64,000 nucleotides of DNA from DASQPR01 sp963724705. GTDB taxonomy: Bacteria; Actinomycetota; Actinomycetes; Mycobacteriales; Micromonosporaceae. Position 1 is the stretch's first letter. Every line of letters begins with the position of its first letter. Where the stretch lies: positions 248,001 to 312,000 of the forward strand of contig CAVRVS010000006.1 in assembly GCA_963724705.1 (NCBI GenBank), given 5' to 3'. Below the pieces are notes generated by a model, which was given only the letters and a program-made list of their open reading frames with translations, had not been told where the DNA came from and did not search any database. The position numbers and the translations under genes were made by a program. Shown piece after piece: positions 7,727 through 16,815 of the stretch.

Positions 7727-9396
7727 CGCCGCATCCAGACCGCGGTGTCGCTCGGCAGCCCGTCCGTCTCCAGCGGACTGCTAGCCAGCACGATCTTCCC
7801 GTGCACCGGAAATGGGACCGTGGAACCGGAAAGGTTCACGACACACACGAATTCCCGGTTGGCGCCACGGGCGAAGGCGAGGACGCCATCCGGGGCGGCC
7901 AGCCAGCTGAAGGGGCCGTCGCCGAGGGTGGGTTCGGCACGACGGATGCGCAGCGCCGCGCGGTAGAGCTGGAGCATGGACGCAGGGTCGGCCTGTTCGG
8001 CGGTCACGGTGTAGTCGCGCCAGTCCGGTGGTTGAGGGAGCCACGGTGCCGTGCCGGCGTTGGCGGGGCTGAAGCCGAAGGGCGGCTCGTCGCCGGTCCA
8101 TGGCATGGGTACGCGGCATCCGTCCCGGCCCAAGTTCTCTCCTCGGGTACGGAAGAACATCGGGTCCTGCCGCAGGTCGTCCGCGATGTCCTCGACCTCT
8201 TCGAGACCGAGTTCCTCACCCTGATACAGGTACGCCGAACCCGGCAGCGCAAGGGTGAGCAGCGTGGCCGCGCGAGCGCGCCGGGTGCCGAGTTCTCGAT
8301 CGGTGGGCGCGCCGAGTTGCCGGAAGTCGAGCGTGAACGACGTGTCCTCGCGACCGTAGCGGGTCACGTGGCGCGGCACGTCATGATTGGACAGCACCCA
8401 CGTCGCCGGCGCGTTGACCGGTGCGTGTACGTGGATCGTTTCGTCGATGACCGTACGCAGGGACACCGCGTCCCAGGCGCACCCGAGGAACGCGAAGTTG
8501 AAGGCGGTGTGGATCTCGTCCGGGCGCAGGTACGCCGCGAACCGCTGCGCGTCGGGTAGCCATACCTCGCCGATCAGTGCCCGCGGTTCGGCGTAGGAAT
8601 CGGCGATCGCGCGCCACGCGCGGTACACCTCGTGCACGTCGTCCCGGTCGCTGTACGGATGCGGGAACGGCGGGTTGTCCAGATCGAAGTCGGCGAGCGT
8701 CGGGTCCTTCGTGAGCAGGGCGGCCGAATCGATGCGTACGCCGTCGGCGCCTCGGTCGAACCAGAAGCGGAGAACGTCCTCGAAGTCCTCGCGAACCTTC
8801 GGATTCTCCCAGTTGAGGTCCGGCTGTTCGGCAGCGAACAAATGGAGGTACCACTCGCCCGGCGTCCCGTCCGAATTGTTGGTGCGCGTCCACGCGGGTC
8901 CGCCGAAGATGGACTGCCAATTGTTGGGCGGCAAGGATCCGTCCGGCCCACGGCCGGGCCGAAACCAGAACAGTTCACGGGCGGCCGAGCCCGGGCCGGC
9001 CGCCAACGCCTCCCGAAACCAGACACTGGCATCGGAGCTGTGGTTGGGGACCACATCGATGATGATCCGGATGCCGAGGTCATGTGCCTCGTGGATCAGA
9101 GACTCCGCCTCGGTGAGGGTGCCGAAGAGGGGATCGATGGCACGGTAGTCGGCGACGTCGTAGCCCGCGTCGGCTTGGGGCGAGGCGTACCAGGGGTTGA
9201 ACCAGATGGCATCGATGCCAAGGTCGGCGAGGTAATCGAGGTGGGCCCGGACGCCGGCGAGATCGCCGATGCCGTCACCGTTGGAGTCGGCGAAGCTGCG
9301 CGGGTAGATCTGGTAGATGACCGCGGATCGCCACCATCCGCCCGTCGACGCCGCCGAGCCCTCATCTGGCTGTCGGGCCCCGTTGCCATCTCCCAC
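7723..9396 (-). CDS. GH13 alpha-glucosidase, cytosolic
   Basis: 557 residues with no signal peptide. The GH13 barrel begins at YQIYPRSFAD. The conserved regions are DVVPNHSS, GVRIDSA (nucleophile Asp near residue 221), IGEVW (acid/base Glu near 276) and LSNHDVPRH (Asp near 337). The length and motifs fit the oligo-1,6-glucosidase/alpha-glucosidase group that cuts maltose- or isomaltose-type oligosaccharides from the non-reducing end. It is the last gene after the ABC importer genes on the same strand, so it should hydrolyse the imported sugar. Exact linkage preference cannot be told. Confidence 0.93.
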   Translation of the reverse strand: MGDGNGARQPDEGSAASTGGWWRSAVIYQIYPRSFADSNGDGIGDLAGVRAHLDYLADLGIDAIWFNPWYASPQADAGYDVADYRAIDPLFGTLTEAESLIHEAHDLGIRIIIDVVPNHSSDASVWFREALAAGPGSAARELFWFRPGRGPDGSLPPNNWQSIFGGPAWTRTNNSDGTPGEWYLHLFAAEQPDLNWENPKVREDFEDVLRFWFDRGADGVRIDSAALLTKDPTLADFDLDNPPFPHPYSDRDDVHEVYRAWRAIADSYAEPRALIGEVWLPDAQRFAAYLRPDEIHTAFNFAFLGCAWDAVSLRTVIDETIHVHAPVNAPATWVLSNHDVPRHVTRYGREDTSFTLDFRQLGAPTDRELGTRRARAATLLTLALPGSAYLYQGEELGLEEVEDIADDLRQDPMFFRTRGENLGRDGCRVPMPWTGDEPPFGFSPANAGTAPWLPQPPDWRDYTVTAEQADPASMLQLYRAALRIRRAEPTLGDGPFSWLAAPDGVLAFARGANREFVCVVNLSGSTVPFPVHGKIVLASSPLETDGLPSDTAVWMRR

Positions 9397-9416
9397 ACCG
9401 CACCTGCTTCCTTATT

Positions 9417-9475
9417 GTTGCGAGCCTTCATGTTGCGGGCCTTGCTGTTGCGAGATTCCTCGTTGCTGCGAGCCA
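9417..9475. repeat. 15-bp tandem repeat upstream of the GH13 gene
   Basis: About three and a half imperfect copies of a 15-bp unit beginning GTTGCGRG (9417, 9432, 9447, 9462) lie between the permease gene and the GH13 start. No function is evident. The unit resembles the 15-bp repeats near 44.8 kb, which also start GTTGCGG. Confidence 0.75.
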
Positions 9476-9603
9476 CAAACCCGTTTGCGCGGGCGGTCCG
9501 GCCGTGCGTTTGCGCCACATGCGGCGCTAAGCCCGGACGACCTCGTGGTACGGACGGAAGCGGCTCGACCATCGGCCCGGCGACCGCCGAGCCATCCGTC
9601 CGG

Positions 9604-10497
9604 CTACCCCTTGACGCCTCCGACGGTGAGGCCCGACATGATGTTGCGTTGGAAGATCAGGAAGAACACGATCGTCGGTACGGCGGCGATCGCGGCCGCC
9701 GCCACCACGACGTTCTGGCCGATCCCCTGGGCGAATGCATTGAGGCCGACGTTCACCGTCTTCGTGTTCGTGCCCGGTTCCACGAGCAGCGGCCAGAGGA
9801 AGTCTTTCCAGACGGCGGTGACCGCGAAGATGGAGACCACACCGAGGATCGGGCGGGACATCGGCAGGATGATCGACCGCAGTGTCCGCAGGGGGCCGGC
9901 GCCGTCGATCGCCGCCGCCTGCAGGAGATCCTCCGGGATCGAGTCGAAGAAGCGCTTCAACAGAAAGATGTTGAACGCGTTCGTGACCGACGGCAGCCAG
10001 ATCACCCACGGCGAGTTGAGCATGTTCCAGTGGAAGATGGGCAGATCGATGACGGTCACGTACTGCGGGATGATCAGCACCGTCGCCGGGATCATCAGCG
10101 TCGCCAGCATCAGGCCGAGCACGATATTGCCGAGTCGCGGGCGCAGCTTCGAGAACGCAAACGCGGCGAGGACGTCGAAGACGAGCTGGAAGGCTAGTGC
10201 GCCGAACGCGTACCAGATGGTGTTGAGCAGCAACCGACCAAGGCCGAGGTCGTTCCATGCCGTCACATAGTTGCTGAGCTGCGGGTGCTGCGGGTAGACC
10301 GTCGGCGGGACCTGGGCGATCTCCTGCCCGGTCTTGAGACCACCGGTCACCATCCAGTAGAGCGGCCCCAGGAACACGAACGTGAACAGCAGGATCGTCA
10401 CGATCACGAGCACCCAGTAGATGCGCTTCGCTCCGGACCGATTCAACCGCGCCGGTGAGATCAACGTACGGGTTGCCGTCTCCTGTGCCGCCGCCAT
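9604..10497 (-). CDS. ABC sugar transporter permease (MalG type)
   Basis: 297 residues with six predicted membrane segments. It has the permease EAA-like loop near residue 195 (LLQAAAIDGAGPLRTL), where the ATPase docks. The second permease of a carbohydrate-uptake type 1 (CUT1) importer. It follows the MalF-type gene and the binding protein on the same strand and precedes the GH13 gene, suggesting alpha-glucoside uptake. No ATP-binding subunit is encoded in the window. Actinobacterial CUT1 importers often share one MsiK ATPase encoded elsewhere. Confidence 0.93.
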   Translation of the reverse strand: MAAAQETATRTLISPARLNRSGAKRIYWVLVIVTILLFTFVFLGPLYWMVTGGLKTGQEIAQVPPTVYPQHPQLSNYVTAWNDLGLGRLLLNTIWYAFGALAFQLVFDVLAAFAFSKLRPRLGNIVLGLMLATLMIPATVLIIPQYVTVIDLPIFHWNMLNSPWVIWLPSVTNAFNIFLLKRFFDSIPEDLLQAAAIDGAGPLRTLRSIILPMSRPILGVVSIFAVTAVWKDFLWPLLVEPGTNTKTVNVGLNAFAQGIGQNVVVAAAAIAAVPTIVFFLIFQRNIMSGLTVGGVKG

Positions 10498-10557
10498 CTC
10501 GTATCGCCTTTCTCGTTGCTCCGTTGCGCTTGCTTGCCGGTGGTGCCTCGGTTCGAT

Positions 10558-10591
10558 CTCAGTCCTGCCTCGGGCTCAGTCCTGCCTCGGG
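10558..10591. repeat. 17-bp perfect tandem duplication spanning a stop codon
   Basis: CTCAGTCCTGCCTCGGG occurs at 10558-10574 and again at 10575-10591. The right copy contains the last codons (SPRQD) and stop of the MalF-type permease; the left copy repeats them just downstream. Confidence 0.9.
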
Positions 10592-11523
10592 CTCAGCCAG
10601 GTGTAGAGCGCGGAGAACACCAAGAGCACAACCATCAACATGACGCCCAGCGCCGCGGCGCCGTTGAAGTCATGGAACGAGAACGCCCGCTGATAGATGA
10701 GGTAGACGATGGACTCGGCATGGTTCTCCACGCCGTCGCCGCCGGCCAGGATGAACGGCTCGATGAACAACTGCATCGTCGCGACGATCTGCAGGAGAAA
10801 CATCAGCGAGAGGATGAGTCGCGTCTGTGGCACAGTCACGTGCCACACGCGGCGCAAGATGCCGGCCCCGTCGAGCTCAGCAGCCTCGTACAGCTCGCCG
10901 GGGATGTTCTGCAACGCGGCGAGATAGATCAGAATCGCGCCGCCCGTGTTGAGCCATGTCGACGCGATGACCAGGGACGGTACGGTCATCGTCGGCGACT
11001 GGACCCATTGCGATGTCGGTAGGTGCAGGGCGTGCAGGATCTGATTGAAGACGCCACTACCCGGGTCGTAGGCGTACTTGAAGAGAAACAGGCCGGATGC
11101 TGGTGGCAGCATGACCGGCAGGTAGACCAGAACCCGCAGGTAACCCTGGGCATGCCGGAATTCGTTGAGGACCACCGCGATGACGAACGGGACGACGAAC
11201 CCGCCGAACAGCGCCAGCAACGTGAATTCCGCCGTGTTCCGCCACGCGGCGGCAAATGCCGGATCGTGCCACACCGCTATGTAGTTGTGCCAGCCCACCC
11301 ACGTGGTCACGCCGCGCTTGGTGTGCTGGAAGCTCATGATGAACTCGCGGACCATCGGATACCACGAGAAGAAGGCGAAGCAGAGTACGGCGCCGAGAAG
11401 GAACGTATACCCGGTCAGGTTGTCGGCGATACGCCGTCGCATTCGGCTCCGCCGCCGCGATGTGCGGTATTCGGTCACCTGACCCGATGAGGGCGCATGG
11501 GGCGCAACGGTCGTGGCGGCCAT
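10576..11523 (-). CDS. ABC sugar transporter permease (MalF type)
   Basis: 315 residues with a cytoplasmic N-terminus, six membrane segments and the EAA loop near residue 213 (YEAAELDGAGILRRVW). The first permease of the CUT1 importer, placed between the binding-protein gene and the MalG-type gene. Its 3' end carries a 17-bp tandem duplication that repeats the final codons and stop immediately downstream. It should pair with the MalG-type protein to form the membrane channel for an alpha-glucoside. Confidence 0.93.
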   Translation of the reverse strand: MAATTVAPHAPSSGQVTEYRTSRRRSRMRRRIADNLTGYTFLLGAVLCFAFFSWYPMVREFIMSFQHTKRGVTTWVGWHNYIAVWHDPAFAAAWRNTAEFTLLALFGGFVVPFVIAVVLNEFRHAQGYLRVLVYLPVMLPPASGLFLFKYAYDPGSGVFNQILHALHLPTSQWVQSPTMTVPSLVIASTWLNTGGAILIYLAALQNIPGELYEAAELDGAGILRRVWHVTVPQTRLILSLMFLLQIVATMQLFIEPFILAGGDGVENHAESIVYLIYQRAFSFHDFNGAAALGVMLMVVLLVFSALYTWLSPRQD

Positions 11524-11605
11524 GGGCGTACTCCTGCTCGCGAGGGGATGGTCGTGAACGCGAGAGGTGCGGGGGCCGCTGTCGCCGGCCCCCGCACCGT
11601 CGCCA

Positions 11606-12988
11606 TCAGGATCCGGAAGACAGGATCTGCTGGACCTTCGCGTTCGCGTCCTTCAACAGCTGCGGGATGTTCGCGTTCGCCTGCGTCAGGACTGCACCCA
11701 TTGGACCGTCCATCACCGCGTAGATCGCCTGGGCGTTCGGCGGTTCGATGGTCGGCTGGATCGGGTTGTTCACAAACGGTGCGTAGTCGTCGAGGTTGAG
11801 GTTCGTGTTCTGCTTGGCCAGCGTGTCAAGCTGCTTCTGGTAGGCCGAGCCGACCGTGAACAGTTGCGAGGTCGGGATGCCGACCGGCAGACCCTCTTCC
11901 TTCTGCGCCGCATAGTTGTACTGACCCTGGCCGGGCGTGAGCTCCTCGTACTTGAGCCACGCGAGGCCCGCCCTGATCTGCGCCGGGGTGTCGCCCTTCT
12001 TGAAGAAGTAGCCGTTGCCGCCACCGAGCGTGCTCTTGGCCGGCCCGTTGTCACCCGGCATCGGCGCCATCGCCCAGTCGGCGTAGTTGCCCTTGAACTG
12101 GTTGACGATCGACTGGATGGTGTCGGGTGCGCCGATGAACATGCCGACCTTGCCGGCTCCGGCGTTCGTGAGCAGGTCGGCCCAGCCGAGCAGTTGCTTC
12201 GTGCCGACGCTGTTGTCGTTGAACCGCATGTCGTGCAGTTGCTGCAGCACGGCCTGAGCCTCCGGCGTGTCGACCGTGGCCGTCTTGCCGTCAGCCGAGA
12301 CGTCGGCACCGCCACGCGAGTAGAGCTCCGCGGTGAAGTGCCAACCGCCGGTGTTGCCCGAGCTGTACTCCTGGAAACCGACCGCGCCGTTGTTCAGCCC
12401 GGCGATCTTCTTCGCGTCGGCCGCTACGTCCTGCCAGGTCGCCGGCGGCGTGGTGATGCCGGCCTGGGTGAAGAGCTTCTTGTTGTAGACCAGACCCATT
12501 GTGTACGCGTAGAACGGCACCGCGTAGAGCTTGCCGTTCTCGGTGAATGCCTTCTTGGCCGAGTCCGTGATCTGGCTCCAGCCGGGGACAGTGCTGTCGC
12601 TCACGTAGGACGTGATGTCTTCGGCCTGGTCGGCATCGAGCACCTGCGCCAGGTCGGTCATGTAGCCGTAGAACACGTCCGCTTGCGTACCACCCTGCAG
12701 GCGGGCGGTGAAGTCGGCGGGAACGTCACACTGCGCGCCGACCGAGATGCTCTTGATCTGGACATCCGAATGGAGCTTCTCGAAGTTGGCGATATCGGTG
12801 TTCCACTGCGCCAGCGTCTTGCCACCGTTGTCGGTCTTTTGCGGCGCACAGTCGACGATGATCGTCGTCTTGCCGCCCGATGCAGAGGCCGAGTTGTTCT
12901 TATTACTGCTGCCACAAGCGGCGAGGCCGAGCCCAACGGTGGTCACCAGCGCAATCGCCGCGACCCTCCGGTAGTGCCGTGCGGACAT
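11606..12988 (-). CDS. Sugar-binding lipoprotein of CUT1 ABC importer
   Basis: 460 residues. A lipoprotein signal peptide with lipobox LAAC (cysteine near residue 25) is followed by a Ser/Asn-rich linker and an extracellular solute-binding domain of the family 1 type. It captures the sugar outside the membrane and passes it to the two permeases downstream. ATG at 12988 is preferred over 12997 because GGAAAGGA lies 8 bases upstream of it. First gene of the importer operon, divergent from a LacI regulator, so it is probably repressed without substrate. Confidence 0.92.
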   Translation of the reverse strand: MSARHYRRVAAIALVTTVGLGLAACGSSNKNNSASASGGKTTIIVDCAPQKTDNGGKTLAQWNTDIANFEKLHSDVQIKSISVGAQCDVPADFTARLQGGTQADVFYGYMTDLAQVLDADQAEDITSYVSDSTVPGWSQITDSAKKAFTENGKLYAVPFYAYTMGLVYNKKLFTQAGITTPPATWQDVAADAKKIAGLNNGAVGFQEYSSGNTGGWHFTAELYSRGGADVSADGKTATVDTPEAQAVLQQLHDMRFNDNSVGTKQLLGWADLLTNAGAGKVGMFIGAPDTIQSIVNQFKGNYADWAMAPMPGDNGPAKSTLGGGNGYFFKKGDTPAQIRAGLAWLKYEELTPGQGQYNYAAQKEEGLPVGIPTSQLFTVGSAYQKQLDTLAKQNTNLNLDDYAPFVNNPIQPTIEPPNAQAIYAVMDGPMGAVLTQANANIPQLLKDANAKVQQILSSGS

Positions 12989-13170
12989 TTCGTCCATCCT
13001 TTCCCGAGCGGGAGCTGCTGCGCGCGATGGCTGTCACCGCGGGCGACGATTTAAACCGATCCGAAACCTCGATGTGATCTACGTCCGAAATCACGGGCCG
13101 GACGTGAGTGGAGTCACTGTAACGACGCCGTCATCGTTTCCGCAAGGTATCGATGGAGTTTTGCAAAGAC

Positions 13171-13194
13171 ACGACTTGATTACGATGAAGTCGT
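13171..13194. promoter_or_regulatory. Inverted repeat in the divergent promoter region
   Basis: ACGACTT and AAGTCGT form a 7-bp inverted repeat with a 10-base spacer, in the gap between the sugar-binding lipoprotein gene (-) and the LacI gene (+). A possible second regulator site. The rest of 12989-13291 holds only this and the LacI-type palindrome. Confidence 0.3.
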
Positions 13195-13255
13195 ACGACG
13201 GGCGGCTTCCAGGCGCTATCCGACGTAAGTATTGCCGGCGGGGCGACAGCTCAGC

Positions 13256-13267
13256 GCAAGCGCTTGC
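13256..13267. promoter_or_regulatory. LacI-family operator
   Basis: GCAAGCGCTTGC is a perfect 12-bp palindrome with a central CG, the classic form of LacI/GalR-family operators. It lies 24 bp upstream of the LacI-type regulator start and in the region shared with the divergent importer operon. The alternative upstream start for the regulator would place this site inside the coding sequence, which argues for the ATG at 13292. Confidence 0.7.
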
Positions 13268-13291
13268 TCGACCGTGTCCTATCCTTGCGAC

Positions 13292-14317
13292 ATGACCCGC
13301 ACATCCACCCGTCGACTTGCCGAGGTTGCCCAGAAGGTTGGCGTCAGCGAGGCCACCGTCAGCCGGGTCCTCAATGGCAAGCCGGGCGTCTCCGATGCCA
13401 CCCGTAAGGTCGTCCTCACCGCCCTTGACGTGCTCGGATACGAGCGGCCGACGCAGTTGCGCGGAGACCGGGCCCGACTTATCGGGCTTGTCCTACCGGA
13501 GTTGCAGAACCCGATCTTTCCTGCCGTGGCCGAGGTCGTCGGCGGTGCGCTTGCGCAGCGCGGATTCACGCCGGTGTTATGCACCCGGACGGCCGGCGGC
13601 CTGTCCGAGGCCGACTACGTCAACATGTTGCTCGACCAACACGTCTCCGGCGTCGTCTTCGCCGGAGGTCAGTACGGCGAGGCTGACGCTCCGCACGAGC
13701 ATTACGAGCGACTGCGCGAGCGCGGGTTGCCGGTGGTGCTGTTCAACGCGGCCGTCGAGCACCTCGGCTATCCCCGGGTGTCGACCGACGACGCGGTCGC
13801 CGTCGAGCAGGCGTACAACCACCTGGCGTCCTTGGGGCACGAGCGCATCGGCATGATCGTCGGGCCGGCCGACCATGTGCCGTCGCAGCGCAAACTAGCG
13901 GCGTTCGCCACGTTGGCCGAACGCGCCGGCCGTGATGGGTCCGGGCTGGTCGAACACGCGCTCTTCGCGCTCGAAGGTGGCCACGCCGCCGCGGCTCGAC
14001 TCCTACGGCAAGGCGCGACCGGCATCATCTGTGGCAGCGATCCACTGGCCCTCGGTGCGATCCGCGCCGCCCGTCGAGCCGGGCTGCGCGTACCGGACGA
14101 CGTGTCGGTGATCGGCTTCGACGACTCGGCCTTCATGAACTGCACCGAGCCGCCGCTGACGACCGTACGGCAGCCGATTGAGGCGCTGGGACGTGCCGCG
14201 GTCACCTTGCTCGTCAGCCAGATCGAGGGCGCCTCCGTGACGGCCGAGGAGTTGTTGTTCGAACCTGAGCTCGTGGTCCGCGGGTCTACCGGCCCGGTGT
14301 CCGTCGCCGCACAGTGA
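13292..14317 (+). CDS. LacI-family transcriptional regulator of the alpha-glucoside operon
   Basis: 341 residues. The N-terminal LacI helix-turn-helix (RLAEVAQKVGVSEATVSRVL) has the hinge helix in the next 30 residues, followed by a periplasmic-binding-protein-like effector domain. The C-terminal region has the typical DDVSVIGFDDS stretch. It is divergent from the ABC sugar importer/GH13 operon and has a palindromic operator just upstream, so it most likely represses both until the sugar is present. The effector is unknown but should be an alpha-glucoside. Confidence 0.92.
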   Translation: MTRTSTRRLAEVAQKVGVSEATVSRVLNGKPGVSDATRKVVLTALDVLGYERPTQLRGDRARLIGLVLPELQNPIFPAVAEVVGGALAQRGFTPVLCTRTAGGLSEADYVNMLLDQHVSGVVFAGGQYGEADAPHEHYERLRERGLPVVLFNAAVEHLGYPRVSTDDAVAVEQAYNHLASLGHERIGMIVGPADHVPSQRKLAAFATLAERAGRDGSGLVEHALFALEGGHAAAARLLRQGATGIICGSDPLALGAIRAARRAGLRVPDDVSVIGFDDSAFMNCTEPPLTTVRQPIEALGRAAVTLLVSQIEGASVTAEELLFEPELVVRGSTGPVSVAAQ

Positions 14318-14485
14318 CGTGTCGACCACCACGTAGAACATGCTGGCCAGGGCGAATGCCGACGACGTCTCTCGGGTATTCCGGTTCATCGCCGCTGCCG
14401 GCAAGATACGCCAGAGATGCGCGCCAGGATTCGTCCGCGTGTCGCCGTGACGGCAACGGTTCGGCTGTTCCGATCGGAGGTTGAC

Positions 14486-15358
14486 GTGGCGGATGTATCC
14501 ATGGTGGGACGACTCGCGGGCGGTGATCATGCGTGTCTGACCTTCTCCGATGCGGAGGAGCGGATCGATCTCGTAGCGTCGTTCGTACGCACCGGGTTGC
14601 GCTCCGGCCACCGCGTCGTCTGCTGGACGGACTCGATCCCGCCGGATGATCTGGCGCGCGCACTCGCCGAGCGGTCGGTACGGCACGGTGCGGCGATCCG
14701 TCGCGGTCAGCTCACCATCGAGACCGTCCATTCGTCGCTACTTGACGGCGGAAGCGCCAGCGCAGCCGAGATGATCTCAGTGCTGACGCACGAGGTCGAC
14801 CGCGCGGCCAGGGACGGCTATCCGGGCGTACGGATCGCGGCCGACATGTGCTGGGCAACCCAGCCGTTGGCGGCCGGTGACCAGCTTGTCGCGTTCGAGA
14901 ACGCCGCCGCTCATCTGTTCGCCGATGGTCGCCTCTGCCTCATCTGCCAATACGACCGTGACCGGTTCGACGCCGTGACGCTCGCGTTCGCGTCGGAGTC
15001 GCATCCGAAGGCGGTCGCCGCACAGGTGTACTACGACAGCCCCCTGCTGCGGATATGTCGGCAGTACAGCCCGGCCGGCGTACGGGTTGCCGGGGAACTC
15101 GACTACCGTCAGCAGCAGGAATTCGAGCATGCTCTCGGCGAGTCGCTGCGGCTGGATCGGATGATGCACCTCAACTTGCGGGACTTGGCATACATCGACG
15201 CGGCCTGTGCCTCGTTGATCGTCCGTGCCGCGCGGAGACTTCCCGCCTCCCGCCGCATGATCATCACTTGTCGGGGGGTCGTGAGGACCGTTTTGGACCT
15301 GGTTGGCGCGAATAGCGCACCTCAGATACGGGTAACGCTGGCCCATGGTCACGCCTGA
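14486..15358 (+). CDS. MEDS-STAS signalling protein
   Basis: About 290 residues. Residues 7-180 match the MEDS sensory domain (GDHACLTFSD at its start, then a RecA-like alpha/beta core). The last 90 residues form a STAS domain like anti-sigma-factor antagonists. In the STAS domain the usual phosphorylatable D-S-S/T-G site reads IDAACASLIV, so the standard serine is replaced by alanine. GTG at 14486 is chosen because GGAGG lies 5 bases upstream. The gene overlaps the downstream HATPase gene by 14 bp, which points to a paired partner-switch module. Confidence 0.75.
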   Translation: MADVSMVGRLAGGDHACLTFSDAEERIDLVASFVRTGLRSGHRVVCWTDSIPPDDLARALAERSVRHGAAIRRGQLTIETVHSSLLDGGSASAAEMISVLTHEVDRAARDGYPGVRIAADMCWATQPLAAGDQLVAFENAAAHLFADGRLCLICQYDRDRFDAVTLAFASESHPKAVAAQVYYDSPLLRICRQYSPAGVRVAGELDYRQQQEFEHALGESLRLDRMMHLNLRDLAYIDAACASLIVRAARRLPASRRMIITCRGVVRTVLDLVGANSAPQIRVTLAHGHA

Positions 15359-15824
15359 GTCGGCTGACCTGGCCAGTGCACGGCCGCAGCCATCCGTCCC
15401 GACAGAGGAGGTCTCCTTGGATCTCCCGTTCGAATCGGACGGACTTTATTCGCTGCGCTCGAGTGTTGCCGCGCATGCCGGGCATCTCGGCGCATCGACG
15501 CAGGTCGTCCAGCGAGTCCTGATCGTGGCGAGCGAACTGGCGACGAATGCCGTGCGGCATGGTGGTGGCCGCGGCCGGCTCCGCCTTTGGGCGGCGCGCG
15601 GGCGGCTGCAATGCGAGGTCAGCGACTCCGGAGGCGGCCTCGTCGACATCTTGGCCGGCACCGAACGCCCGGCGCCAACGGCACCGGGTGGGCGCGGTCT
15701 GTGGATCAGCCGCCAACTCACCGACGAGTTCGCGATCGAGTCGGGACCGCACGGCACGACGGCCCGCTTCGCGATCGGTCTCGACGGCGATAGCGCCGAG
15801 GCTCCCGACGACGAATCCGCTTGA
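15345..15824 (+). CDS. RsbW/SpoIIAB-like anti-sigma histidine-kinase-type ATPase
   Basis: 159 residues of a GHKL ATPase fold. The N box is ASELATNAVRHGGG, the G1 box is SDSGGG and the G2 box is GGRGLWI. Small stand-alone proteins of this kind bind sigma factors or STAS antagonists and phosphorylate the latter on serine. It overlaps the MEDS-STAS gene by 14 bp, so the two are probably made together. No sigma factor gene is in the window, so the target is elsewhere or the system is rewired. Confidence 0.85.
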   Translation: MVTPESADLASARPQPSVPTEEVSLDLPFESDGLYSLRSSVAAHAGHLGASTQVVQRVLIVASELATNAVRHGGGRGRLRLWAARGRLQCEVSDSGGGLVDILAGTERPAPTAPGGRGLWISRQLTDEFAIESGPHGTTARFAIGLDGDSAEAPDDESA

Positions 15825-15945
15825 CCCGGCCGTACCGGCTGATCTGGGACAACATCGCGCGCGAGTGTCACGAGCGGCCGCAGCGGCTCCCATTTGACGA
15901 GACAGCGCGTCCACGGACCGAGACAAGCTCGTTAGACTGATCCGT

Positions 15946-16737
15946 ATGTACACGCACGGGCATCACGAATCGGTGCTTCGATCGCATCGGTGGCGTACGG
16001 CGGAGAACTCGGCTGCGTACCTTCTGCCGTACCTGGCACCGGGCGCGTCGTTGCTCGATGTCGGATCCGGCCCCGGCACGATCACAGTGGATCTGGCTGA
16101 TCGAGTATCGCCTGGTCACGTCACCGCGCTCGAAGCGACCGAGAACGCGATCGCCCTCACTCGCGCGGAGGCAACGCGGCAGGGCCGGACCGATCTGTCC
16201 TACGTGGTCGGCGACGTCCACGCGATGGAGTTCGCCGACGCGAGCTTCGACGTGATCCACGCACACCAGGTCCTCCAGCACGTCGCCGATCCGGTCAAAG
16301 GACTCGCCGAGATGCGGCGGGTGTGTCGCCCGGACGGAATCGTGGCCGCCCGCGACAGCGACTATGCCGCCTTCACATGGTTTCCGCAGCTGCCGGAACT
16401 AGACGAATGGCTCGCGCTCTATCGCCGCATCGCCAGGCAGAACGGCGGCGAGCCGGATGCGGGACGGCGCATGCTGTCGTGGGCCCGCGCGGCCGGGTTC
16501 ACCGACGTCACGGCCTCGGCCACCACCTGGCTTTTCGCGACGCCGGAGGACCGTACGTGGTGGGGCGGAATGTGGGCCGATCGCGTCGTCCAATCGGATT
16601 TTGCCCGCCAGGCGGTCGATCGGGGTGAGGCGACGGCGCTCGATCTACGGCGGATGAGCGAGGCGTGGACCACGTGGGCGAGCGCCGATGACGGCTGGCT
16701 CGCCATCCTGCATGGCGAGATCATCGGCCGCGCCTAA
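15946..16737 (+). CDS. Class I SAM-dependent methyltransferase (UbiE-like)
   Basis: 263 residues. The SAM-binding motif I reads LDVGSGPGTIT near residue 38, an acidic residue ends the next strand (ALEAT), and a motif IV region is at FDVIHAHQVLQH. It belongs to the broad UbiE/Methyltransf_11 group. The substrate is not predictable. A stand-alone gene, with 120 bp of featureless sequence before it. Confidence 0.85.
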   Translation: MYTHGHHESVLRSHRWRTAENSAAYLLPYLAPGASLLDVGSGPGTITVDLADRVSPGHVTALEATENAIALTRAEATRQGRTDLSYVVGDVHAMEFADASFDVIHAHQVLQHVADPVKGLAEMRRVCRPDGIVAARDSDYAAFTWFPQLPELDEWLALYRRIARQNGGEPDAGRRMLSWARAAGFTDVTASATTWLFATPEDRTWWGGMWADRVVQSDFARQAVDRGEATALDLRRMSEAWTTWASADDGWLAILHGEIIGRA

Positions 16738-16815
16738 ATACGCCTTCCGCGCGCCCGCTGCCGGGCGTCCGATTCGTTCAAGACGCCAGGCGTTCTGGGC
16801 TCGTACGGTATTGCC

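Noticed and set aside
8632..10197. 521-codon plus-strand ORF opposite GH13 and MalG-type genes
   Set aside because: It spans two real minus-strand genes and has low-complexity Arg/Asp-rich composition.
11567..13054. 495-codon plus-strand ORF opposite the sugar-binding lipoprotein
   Set aside because: Antisense shadow; the minus strand has a signal peptide and a known fold.
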